DNA of 64,000 bases, taken from a virus. The notes beneath the pieces were generated by a model. It was not told the origin of the DNA, ran no database searches, and worked only from the letters and a program-made list of their open reading frames with translations. Location of the stretch: the IMG/VR virus record IMGVR_UViG_3300027749_000065, positions 1 through 64,000 of that record. One strand, 5' to 3'. Positions 48,442-58,400 of this stretch are shown piece after piece. How positions within the stretch are numbered: the stretch's first letter is position 1; each line of letters begins with the position of its first letter. The translations under genes and the position numbers were made by a program.

Positions 48442-50331
48442 ATGACTATAGATGAAATAATTGATTTGGTTAATAAATCTAAAAATGAAAATGATTTTAT
48501 TGCAAATTTAAGAGATAAAAAAGATCTTGTTTCAGATGAAAAAGCTAGACGTTTTTACAATCAACATAAAATTAAAACAGAACCAAATAAAAGTACGGGA
48601 GGTTCTAATAATTCTAGTAATAGTGATACGGTTGGTGATTTTGCAGGTGGGTTAAATGATATATTAGATAAATTCCAAACAAAATCTAGATATAGTAATC
48701 CAGATTCAAATACGGGAAATATTAGTGATATTTTAAAAACTATAGAAAAAGGTGGTGTATCTTGGAGTACTGTACTTGGCACTATAAAACTATCAATGGG
48801 TGCTATTGTTGATCAGATTGCAAAAGAAAGTGACTTACATACTAATATAAATGAATCTTTAGGTGTCACTGGAAAATTATCAGAAGACACAAGGGATGCA
48901 ATTATTCAATCTTCAGTACATGCGAAAGAATTTGGTTATGGTTTAGAAGACGTTGCAAGTTTATCCAAAAGTATTGGAGAATCAACGGGCAAATTTAATA
49001 TGTTATCTGATCAACAAATGAATAAGGCGGAAGAAACTGCAAGGGCATTTGTTGGTACTTTAAATCAAATGGGTGAAACATTTAATCAATTTGAACAAGT
49101 TGGTATTGGGGCAACAAAGGCGATGGAAGATATCAATAATGCCGGTCTAACATCATTACATTTAGGATTAAATGCGAAAAAAACAGTTAAAGATATAAGT
49201 GAAAACTTAGGTAAATTAAATGAATATGGTTTCAAGAATGGTGTTCAAGGTTTAGCTGAAATGTCAAGAAAGTCAACTGAGTTCAGAATGAGTATGTCCG
49301 AAGTTTTTAAAGTTGCGGATAAAGTAATGAGCCCAGAAGGTGCGATTGATTTGGCAGCGAATTTACAAGTTTTAGGTGGTGCAATTGGTGATTTTAATGA
49401 CCCATTAAAAATGATGTACGACGCAACAAATAATGTTGAAGGTTTACAAGATGCTTTAATAAAGAGTGCAAGTTCATTGGCAACATATAACAAAGAACAA
49501 GGTAGATTTGAAATAACAGGTATTAATTTAAGAAGAGCTAAAGAAATGGCTTCTCAACTTGGTGTTAGTATGGGTGAACTAACTAAAAGCGCAATCGCAT
49601 CACAAGAAAGGATGGAAGGGATGGCTGAGATGACATCTAAAGCGTTTAGTGGTTTTAAAGATACTGATAAAGAATTTTTACTTAATATGTCTAGAATGGA
49701 TAAAGGTGAAATGAAGATATCTATTCCACCAAACCTAAGAGAAAATTTAGAATTAAAATTTGGTGACCAATCACAGGTTGCATTAAAAGATTTAAGTGAT
49801 AAACAAGCAAATGCATTATTGGAATATAAAAAACAAATTGAAACTATGGGTAGTGCGGAGGACGTTGCTAGAGGACAATTTAGTGCTATTGTTAATATTA
49901 AAAATTCATTGGACACCATAATACAATCACAGATAACTAAAGGTTCTAAAATGGTTATGGGTAGTGGTGATAATAGATTAGGTCTCAATAAAAAATTAGG
50001 AAATATTTCAAAAAGTTTGGTTGAAAGTTCAAAATACGTACAAAATAATGTAAATTTACCTGAAACTGCTGTTGGTGAAGTTAATAAAATAATTAACGAA
50101 TTTAAAAATAGTGAAATATTTAAAACACTTAGTAATATTGAAAATTCGGCAGAAGAAAATGCTAAAAAAATGATTAGTGCAGTAAGTGAGGGTGTTTCTA
50201 AAGGTGGTGAAATAGTTAAAGAGGCGTTTAAAAGTATGTCTAATATTACAAACAATATCACTAATAATTACAATGGTGATTCGTCAAGTGGGAATAAAGG
50301 TAATTTTTTATCCCCAACTAAATCTAAATAA
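48442..50331 (+). CDS. 29: Tape-measure protein (gp29-like)
   Basis: 629 residues, near T4 gp29 (590). It is helical throughout, with DILKTIEKGGVSWSTVLGTI, GVTGKLSEDTRDAIIQSSVH, FAAN/LAANLQVLGGAIGDFND and AKEMASQLGVSMGELTKSAI, the kind of sequence found in phage tape measures. The C-terminus is Asn/Ser-rich. It lies after the frameshifting chaperone, as in most contractile tails. It would set tail length and be ejected with DNA. Confidence 0.82.
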   Translation: MTIDEIIDLVNKSKNENDFIANLRDKKDLVSDEKARRFYNQHKIKTEPNKSTGGSNNSSNSDTVGDFAGGLNDILDKFQTKSRYSNPDSNTGNISDILKTIEKGGVSWSTVLGTIKLSMGAIVDQIAKESDLHTNINESLGVTGKLSEDTRDAIIQSSVHAKEFGYGLEDVASLSKSIGESTGKFNMLSDQQMNKAEETARAFVGTLNQMGETFNQFEQVGIGATKAMEDINNAGLTSLHLGLNAKKTVKDISENLGKLNEYGFKNGVQGLAEMSRKSTEFRMSMSEVFKVADKVMSPEGAIDLAANLQVLGGAIGDFNDPLKMMYDATNNVEGLQDALIKSASSLATYNKEQGRFEITGINLRRAKEMASQLGVSMGELTKSAIASQERMEGMAEMTSKAFSGFKDTDKEFLLNMSRMDKGEMKISIPPNLRENLELKFGDQSQVALKDLSDKQANALLEYKKQIETMGSAEDVARGQFSAIVNIKNSLDTIIQSQITKGSKMVMGSGDNRLGLNKKLGNISKSLVESSKYVQNNVNLPETAVGEVNKIINEFKNSEIFKTLSNIENSAEENAKKMISAVSEGVSKGGEIVKEAFKSMSNITNNITNNYNGDSSSGNKGNFLSPTKSK

Positions 50332-50350
50332 ATAATATTTTTTAATATTG

Positions 50351-50366
50351 TCTATTTATTATAAAA
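50351..50366 (+). promoter_or_regulatory. Candidate late promoter element
   Basis: TCTATTTATTATAAAA lies seven bases before the ATG at 50374. Confidence 0.4.
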
Positions 50367-50373
50367 CACAATA

Positions 50374-53300
50374 ATGCCAAGTTATTTAGATTTTAATACA
50401 ACAAAAGTTTTTAGGGACGCAGTAATAAATAGAACTTTAAAACAACCTAATGGACCTCAAACATTTACAAGTGCAAACTATGTAGTTCAAGGTACTAATG
50501 ATTTTCCTGATATCTATCAAGGTACGGTTGAAGATATTAGACCATCTAAATTATTATTAACACAAAATAGTAATATTTATAAACCAACAAATTATTTTAT
50601 TAACGACACAATAGGTGTATTACCAAGGAAATCTAATTTAACATTATATCCTTATTTTGTCTCAAGTAAACATAATTTAATTGGTATAATGACAAGTGGT
50701 GATGATACTACTGAATCTGAATTATATCGTTTTGCAGCACATTACATTAAAACTAATTCAAATGGACCTGTTCTTTCTAGAGTTACACAGAACTTGGAAT
50801 CCGCAACTATTGGTAGATTTAGATTAGCAGACGCATTAAATGGTAATACTGCAACAGCATTAAACATATTAACTGGTAGAGAACCTTTAATTGAACCAAA
50901 TTATAAAGTTACTGTTTCAAATTCGTTGGTAGGTAAAGCAATTGATTTTGTTCAAACAGTTGCAGGAACATCATTACCATTTTCAACAATACCGGGTGAT
51001 TATTTAACTGACCCAAGAAACCCTATTCATTATAGACCAACACCAAGTTCGGAATTAGGAAAAGTTGTTCAAGATGTTACTGGTGCAATTGGTTCATTAA
51101 TTGGTATTCAAAGAAGACCAAAAACAACAAGAAAACCATCTGATTTATTAATTGAACATACAAGTAATGGTCAATTAAATAGATTATATGATTTATTATC
51201 TTATTCAAAATATGCACCTAATTATACAACAGTAGCAAGATCACAAAATTCATCTAAATTATTTGGTTTTATTGATAAAGTTGCTCAAGGTATAAAAAAT
51301 GTTTTAGGTACAGAAGCACCAGCTGGTAAAGCGTATATCGGTGATGATAGATCTGATAATGTGATAAATGCAATGACAGACCAATTCGGAAGACCTGTTC
51401 ATAGTACATATTATTTAGGTTTAAAATTTGACCCAATTCAAACAAATTATTTTGAAGGGATGAAGGGATTAAGCGAAGGTGGTGATATTGCCAGTAAATT
51501 AACATGGTATGGTATTAATTCAAGAAAGAATAATAAATTAGGTGTAAATAATGCAAATTATAAAACATCACAAGAAAGTAAAATTTTACCTACTCTTTCA
51601 ACAAATACAAATTTTAGAGAAGGTTCAATATTATCAGTAACTCAAGAGATACTTAACACAATGCCACCAGGAGGACAATCACGTACTCATGTTGGTAATG
51701 TTATTGACCAAACTTCTAGAGTATTCAAAGAAGGTAATAAAATGTTATCAAGAGGTTCTGCAATTAAATATACTGAAAAATTTACTGGTATTGAAAGTGG
51801 TGTTGAGTATTGTAGGGTTTGGACAAAAGATAGACCATATTATACATATGCAGATACAATGAAACGTAATGCTAACATTAGAAAAATGGATGGTAGCGTT
51901 ATGGGTGGGGCTAGTAGAGTTTGGAATTTAAATTATGGTCCAATAAGTGTAAATAATAAAGATTTTGTAGGTTCAACAAATTTATTTCCACGTACAAAAA
52001 GTTCTAATGAACCTGAAAATTTTTATGCTAAAAAATATATGTTTTCAATTGAAAACTTAGCATGGAGATCATCAAATAAACCTGGGTTTACTGTACAAGA
52101 TTTACCTGTTTGTGAAAGAGGTAATAATGGTGGTAGAGTTATGTGGTTTCCACCATATGATTTAAAAGTTCAAGAAAGTAATGCTGCAAGATGGGAAAGT
52201 AATTCATTTTTAGGAAGACCTGAACCAATTTATACATATCAAAATACTGAAAGAAGTGGTACGATTAGTTTTAAAGTAGTTGTAGATCACCCAAGTATTT
52301 TAAATTTATTAGTTAATCAAGAACTTAAAAATAAAAGTGATGAAGAAGCCGATAATTATATTAATGCATTTTTTGCTGGTTGTAAAGATCTTGATTTGTA
52401 TGAATTAGTACAAAAATACAAAACAGTAAGTGCTAGTGATTTAGAATTGATAATTGAATATATTAATAATGATAAACCAAATCAAGATATTGTTACAGAA
52501 AATAAAATAATTTTAGAACCAATTGTACAACCAGAACCAGATGTAAAGGTAGATCCAAGTCCAATCAAAGTACCACCATTATTGGTTCATTTAAGATTCC
52601 AAAATGATTATCCAAAAATACAAGTTAGCGATACTGCAAGTAAAGATAATTATGAAACTTATTATAAAGATATTTCTAGTGATTCATTTAAGACTAATAC
52701 AAAAAATCAATTAATAGATGGTATAACAAAAATATATAATAATAGTAATGATTTAAAATCTATAAATGATAGGGATATTTTACAATTAACACCAGGAGAT
52801 ACTTTATCAAATTGGACGGCAAGTACAGTTTCATTACTTGAAAAAGTTTTTACTAGTTCAGAAACTGGATATAACGACTTTAAACAAAGAATGAGTGATT
52901 TAAAGAATGATTTAACAAGTGGTTTAACGGGTAATATTAGAATTGGTATTACTTCATCATGTTCTGCTGTTGCTGATAATACATACAATATGGCATTATC
53001 TGTAAGAAGAACCGATTCAATCATTCAAGAAGTTTTGGCATTAATATCAACAGGTACACAAGACAGTAAATTAAACATAAGTAAAGCAGATTTACCTGTA
53101 AAAGGTGACACCGATAAAATAAAAGAGGTGGTATATACATTTAAAGAGTTAGGTTTTTCTTTAAACCCTGATAAAACATTAACTTTCACAACACATAGTA
53201 AAGGTGAAACTGCTGAAAGTGATTTTAGTGGTGATTGTGGTAAAAAGAATTTTTATAACACTAATTTAAAAATTGCATCACATCTTGCATTTGGTTGTAG

Positions 53301-55149
53301 ACAATCTATTGTTAATATTGAAACATATGAACGTAAGGATCCCAGTACAAACAAACCTAATGGTAATGATCCTACACCAAATGATATTAAATTTAGAGAG
53401 ATAATTATACCAGGAGGTAAAAAAACAGTAAAAGAAAAACGAAAAATACCTATTGATATAATGAAAAGAATTATATCAAAAACATTAAACGAATCTTTTT
53501 ATTTTAAAAAATTGGAAGAAACAGACCCACTTGTTTTTTCATCATTAAGAGAAAAATTAAAATATTTTCACCCAGGGTTTCATTCAATGACACCAGAAGG
53601 TTTAAACAGTAGATTAACTTTTTTACACCAATGTATAAGACCTGGAGATACTTTACCAATTAAAGGAGTGAGTGATGATAGGGATTTAAATGCACGAAAT
53701 ACAACATTTGGACCTCCACCTATTTGTGTTATCAGAATTGGTGATTTTTATCATTCAAAAATCGTAATAGAATCTGTTGGTATAACATATGATGATAACG
53801 TATGGGATTTAAATCCAGAAGGTATTGGTATTCAACCAATGATTGCAAATGTAAATTTACAAGTTAAATTTATTGGTGGTCAAGGTTTAGAAAAACCTGT
53901 TGAAAGATTACAAAATGCATTATCTTCTAATTTCTATGCAAATACTGAAATGTACGATGAAAGATCTCAGATAACAAATACAATGATGAATAATGGTGAG
54001 AAAACCACTAAAGAATTTACAAGAGAGTTTTTAGAAAAAATAAGAGGTAATAAAAATACAGAAGTAACGCCAAATACAACATCATCAAAAAATGAAATTA
54101 ATACACAGCAGTATATTGGAATTACCGATAATAAAACAGATGATTTAACTGGTTTACTTGATGGTGATGGTGGATTATTTAATGCCACAGAAAAATATTA
54201 TACAAATTATAAGGTGATATATAATTCTTTATTAAAGAATTTTGGTCCTAAAGTAATAAGTGTTTTATTATCACCAAAATATAGAACAGTAAATACATAT
54301 GAGGTATCGACACCGACATCAACAACTAATATTAACTTATTTGGTAATTATAGTGATGGTGTTGATTCTAACACTTTAATTAATGATTTTGGGGATAGTT
54401 GTTTAAAAACAATAAATAATATGACTGACTTATCTTCAATATTTGATTTCTCAAGTAGTGCGTTTAAAAACAAAGTAGGTTTAATTGCTGCATCGAATGA
54501 CATTTTAAAGAAATATCTACCAACAATAACTAGTTCGAGAATAAAGAATGACTTAATTGCTGATACTGGTTGTAATGATTTTTTATCATTCAGAAACACA
54601 TTGATTAAATCGTTGGATAAAGTTAATTTTTTAGTTAAATATCACTACGATGGAAAGGTAGATAAAGAAGGTACAACCGGAAAAAAGAATACATTAGATG
54701 GATTTATGATCGATGATTTTTATAATCAATATAGTAATGTTATTAATTACATAACAAATACTAATAGTTTATTATATGATAATTTAGATGATGGTATTGA
54801 TTTTAATACACCAGTAGTTAGTGAAAGTGATTTAAAATCAATTTTACAAGTATTATTAGTTAATGAAAAAAATAATATTTTAAATCTATATAAAGCACAA
54901 CCTACGACATTCCCAACAAAGGTAATTGATGATATTGAAGGTAATTTAAATGATTTTTTTAAACATCAACCAAAGTTGATAAACTTTAAATTTAAAAAAT
55001 ATCCAAAAAGAACAAATAGTAAAAAATTATCATATAATATTACGACTGAAGATTTAATTGTCGATCAGAATATGTTATCTGATCTAATTAAATTAAATTC
55101 ATCAAGTAATGTTGAAAAAAATAAATTAAATTTTTATAGAAAAAAATAA
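50374..55149 (+). CDS. Giant baseplate/tail protein with OmpA-like domain
   Basis: 1591 residues. The N-terminal part (SYLDFNTTKVFRDAVINRTL) is of T4-like structural type. After a Pro-rich hinge near residue 730 (QPEPDVKVDPSPIKVPP) a domain starts LVHLRFQNDYPKI and continues to NIRIGITSSCSAVADNTY and NMALSVRRTDSIIQEVL near 850-885. This resembles OmpA-type peptidoglycan-binding folds, but the usual Asp of the binding loop is not evident. Near 1120-1150 GDFYHSKIVIESVGITYDD and LNPEGIGIQPM match tube-end/baseplate (gp48/gp54-like or LysM-linked) proteins. Probably a fused baseplate component. Confidence 0.65.
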   Translation: MPSYLDFNTTKVFRDAVINRTLKQPNGPQTFTSANYVVQGTNDFPDIYQGTVEDIRPSKLLLTQNSNIYKPTNYFINDTIGVLPRKSNLTLYPYFVSSKHNLIGIMTSGDDTTESELYRFAAHYIKTNSNGPVLSRVTQNLESATIGRFRLADALNGNTATALNILTGREPLIEPNYKVTVSNSLVGKAIDFVQTVAGTSLPFSTIPGDYLTDPRNPIHYRPTPSSELGKVVQDVTGAIGSLIGIQRRPKTTRKPSDLLIEHTSNGQLNRLYDLLSYSKYAPNYTTVARSQNSSKLFGFIDKVAQGIKNVLGTEAPAGKAYIGDDRSDNVINAMTDQFGRPVHSTYYLGLKFDPIQTNYFEGMKGLSEGGDIASKLTWYGINSRKNNKLGVNNANYKTSQESKILPTLSTNTNFREGSILSVTQEILNTMPPGGQSRTHVGNVIDQTSRVFKEGNKMLSRGSAIKYTEKFTGIESGVEYCRVWTKDRPYYTYADTMKRNANIRKMDGSVMGGASRVWNLNYGPISVNNKDFVGSTNLFPRTKSSNEPENFYAKKYMFSIENLAWRSSNKPGFTVQDLPVCERGNNGGRVMWFPPYDLKVQESNAARWESNSFLGRPEPIYTYQNTERSGTISFKVVVDHPSILNLLVNQELKNKSDEEADNYINAFFAGCKDLDLYELVQKYKTVSASDLELIIEYINNDKPNQDIVTENKIILEPIVQPEPDVKVDPSPIKVPPLLVHLRFQNDYPKIQVSDTASKDNYETYYKDISSDSFKTNTKNQLIDGITKIYNNSNDLKSINDRDILQLTPGDTLSNWTASTVSLLEKVFTSSETGYNDFKQRMSDLKNDLTSGLTGNIRIGITSSCSAVADNTYNMALSVRRTDSIIQEVLALISTGTQDSKLNISKADLPVKGDTDKIKEVVYTFKELGFSLNPDKTLTFTTHSKGETAESDFSGDCGKKNFYNTNLKIASHLAFGCRQSIVNIETYERKDPSTNKPNGNDPTPNDIKFREIIIPGGKKTVKEKRKIPIDIMKRIISKTLNESFYFKKLEETDPLVFSSLREKLKYFHPGFHSMTPEGLNSRLTFLHQCIRPGDTLPIKGVSDDRDLNARNTTFGPPPICVIRIGDFYHSKIVIESVGITYDDNVWDLNPEGIGIQPMIANVNLQVKFIGGQGLEKPVERLQNALSSNFYANTEMYDERSQITNTMMNNGEKTTKEFTREFLEKIRGNKNTEVTPNTTSSKNEINTQQYIGITDNKTDDLTGLLDGDGGLFNATEKYYTNYKVIYNSLLKNFGPKVISVLLSPKYRTVNTYEVSTPTSTTNINLFGNYSDGVDSNTLINDFGDSCLKTINNMTDLSSIFDFSSSAFKNKVGLIAASNDILKKYLPTITSSRIKNDLIADTGCNDFLSFRNTLIKSLDKVNFLVKYHYDGKVDKEGTTGKKNTLDGFMIDDFYNQYSNVINYITNTNSLLYDNLDDGIDFNTPVVSESDLKSILQVLLVNEKNNILNLYKAQPTTFPTKVIDDIEGNLNDFFKHQPKLINFKFKKYPKRTNSKKLSYNITTEDLIVDQNMLSDLIKLNSSSNVEKNKLNFYRKK

Positions 55150-55151
55150 AC

Positions 55152-55478
55152 ATGAGTAGAAATTATTTTAATAGATATCAATTTTTCGAAGAACAAGGAA
55201 GTTTTAGGATTGTACCTGGTATAGAAATACCAATTAAAGGCACTGACAAATATCTACAATATAAAAAAGGTAAAGATAGGTTAGATAAAATTTCACAACA
55301 GTATTATCAAAGTCCAGTTTTTGGTTGGTTGATATTATTATCAAACCCAACCGCGGGAAGTATTGAATTTGAAATACCTGATAATTTCTTATTAAGAATA
55401 CCAAACCCATTAGTTACCACTTTACAAGATTACAAAAGTGCAGTAGATTTATACACATTATACTATGGCAATAAATAA
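55152..55478 (+). CDS. 53: Baseplate wedge protein (gp53-like, LysM-type)
   Basis: 108 residues. DRLDKISQQYYQSPVFGWLI and PDNFLLRIPNPLVTTLQDYK have the layout of gp53/LysM-like wedge proteins, in which a small alpha-beta domain is followed by an extended arm. It starts two bases after the giant protein and overlaps the next gene by 14 bases. Shorter than T4 gp53 (196). Confidence 0.65.
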   Translation: MSRNYFNRYQFFEEQGSFRIVPGIEIPIKGTDKYLQYKKGKDRLDKISQQYYQSPVFGWLILLSNPTAGSIEFEIPDNFLLRIPNPLVTTLQDYKSAVDLYTLYYGNK

Positions 55479-58400
55479 TTTAACAAATTCTGAAGAAATT
55501 TTAATAAAAGTAGATCAAAACAATTTAATTTGTATTGACCCAAATAGTGTTGTGGATAGTGATGGAAATGTACAACCAAGAGGAATACAACAAGAAAACT
55601 TAGTTATGTATGTTAATCTTGAGGCTGATTTAGTACCAAGAACAACTTTAATTAATAATGACAACAAAAATACTATGGTTAGTATTGCTGGTGGTCAATT
55701 AAATTTCATGAGAAATCAAAATGGTCAAGATTTTGATAGTACTTGGACTGACACATATACACCATATACCAACGAATCGTATGGAAGTCAAAATAAAATG
55801 TCGGAAAATGAAAATGGTATTAACCCACATTTACAACAAAAATGGTACGATACCTCAGCACAATCTTTTGGTATTGATAGTGTAAATATTACCATTAATT
55901 CTGCTGCGATTCCTAGAGTTAGTATTATGTTTATTGATGTTAGAGGTAAAACAATGTTTGAATCTCCTGAGAATTCACCATATAAAACATTTTTTCATGT
56001 ACCTTGGCCAATATTTTATTTAACAGTTAAGGGATTTTATGGAAAGGCAATTAGATATAGATTACATTTAGTTAAATTTTCTTCAAAATATAATGAAAGT
56101 AATGGTAATTTTGAAATATCAACAGATTTTGTTGGGTCAACATTTGCATATTTGAGTGATATACCTTTAAAAGGTATTCTTAATGCTCCTTATATGTTTT
56201 CAAGTGAAAGTACCACAAAACCTGTTTTTAACCCAAGTACAAAGACATATGATAAAAAGGTTTCTAAAACGGCAAGAGGATATTCAATATTAAAATCAGT
56301 ATATGCTGAATATAAACAAAAAGGTTATCTACCAGAAGATTTCCCTGTTAAAACATTAAGAGAGATTGCTGTTGTTGCCCAAACATTAGATAAACTATTT
56401 GAATCCGAAATATTATCAGAAGTTGTAAATGTTGAAATTTTTAAGGTATTAAAAGAAATGGGTGATACAATTCTTGCATTTGATAATGATGTCAAAACAT
56501 GGGCAAGAACCACCTTATCAACACAAAAAGAACTAAAAAATGGTGATGATTATTATTACCTTTTGGGTACAGTATCTGACAAAACAAGTTCGGCAAAAAT
56601 AATTGGTACAACAACAACAAATACTTTAGAATCTATTATAACAAAATATAATAAACAACTAAAAGAGACACAAACACTTGCAAATAAAATAAAACTAACA
56701 AGCAAAAATAAAATAGATTTAACTAAAGTTAATGTTAAATTAATTGGTGAAATTTCTAATTATTATATACAAGTTGGTACAAATTATTTAGTTGCGATTG
56801 ATAAATTATATAATCAAATACAAGAAATACACAGAACATTTGAGGAACAAAGGGTTAAATTTGAAAATATCATTGAAGAAAAGATGAATGATATTGTTAA
56901 AGACCCTAAAAAGGGTATTGGATTTTCACCGACTGTTAAAAATATATTCGCTGTTTTATTGGCAAATGCTGAGGTTTTCATTAGATTAATGAAACAAACG
57001 CATGCTTCTGCTTTTGATGTATCTGAAAAAAGAAAAAATTTAATAAGTAATTTTTCAACAGAAACAATTGGTGAAAATATATATCCGTGGCCAGAAATAA
57101 AAAAACAAATTAATAACGATCAAAAAGTACCAGTTTATCCGGGTAATCCTGACATGATTTCTAAACTTAAATCTGATGATAGTACTTTATGGCCTGAAGT
57201 AAATTTTGTTGAAAATTTTCATGGCACTGCAACACAAAAATACGATCCATTGGGTGAAAAAGAAGGTGGTGTAAATCAGATTAATTATATTTTTGATTCT
57301 AATTCATCTGAATACAATTCAAGTAAAATTGGTTCTATATCTTATTTAAATAAAAATATACCATATAGTGAACAAATACCGACATCAATATTGTATGAGA
57401 TTTATGAAAGAGCATATAATTATACTTTTTTTGATTCGTTTAATACTAACACCTTAACAGAGTTAGCTAAAATTGAATTTGAAAATTTATCAAAATCAAT
57501 AAAAGAAAATGATGAAATTACAGTTCTTCTACATGATAAAATAATAAATAGAAATACGTTACTAACATATTTAAATACTTATTCACCATTACAGAGGTAT
57601 CCATATTATCAAGATAATTTACCTACAACAGATTATTTGGTAAATGCAATTAGTAAACCATTTAAAATTGAACAATATATACCACATAGTGGTATAAGTA
57701 CAGATTATCAATATCCAAAGTTAAATGAAAATTTATTAAACTATACCGTTGATGACGATAGAAAATATATTTATCCGTTTAGTTCTGATTTATATCTTTC
57801 ATATCAAAACATTTCAAAAAATAATTACCAAACAAACAATATTTCAATAGATGGTAATTTACAAGTCGATACATTAAACGGTTTTATTTGTTCACCTAAA
57901 AAACCAAAAAATTGGGTTAAAATTGGTAATAATAGTGGATATACTGAAAATTTATTTAGTCAAAAATTATTAATAGGGTATAGTCAAGTTAATATTTTAA
58001 ACACACCATATTTTCATAAACAACTTTATAATGATTTTAATAATGGAGTTAATTATGGAAAGTATGCTGGTTCTGCATATTTGTTATTAAATTCATTACC
58101 ATTTTATGATTTAGAAGATAAGTTAAATTTTAATATTAATAAAAGTAGTATCAATATGGCAACATTATTCAAAGAGGTTGGTGCTACTCATATGATACCA
58201 TATCACTTAATTGTTAAATGGGGTTCAATATATCATAGATATAAAAATTATTTATTAAATGGGGTTGATATTTTAGATGGGTTTTTAACAACAGGTAATA
58301 CCACAACAGTAGTACCGGGAAAAACATTTTTTAATTATAACCAAACAGGATCAACATTTACATCGTACACTATATCAAATATCGATATAGTGTATTCAGG

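Noticed and set aside
49554-50261. Long minus-strand open frame (235 codons) opposite the tape-measure gene
   Set aside because: Hydrophobic Ile/Leu/Ser-rich translation typical of the antisense of an AT-rich helical gene; no promoter element or start context, and the opposite gene is well supported.
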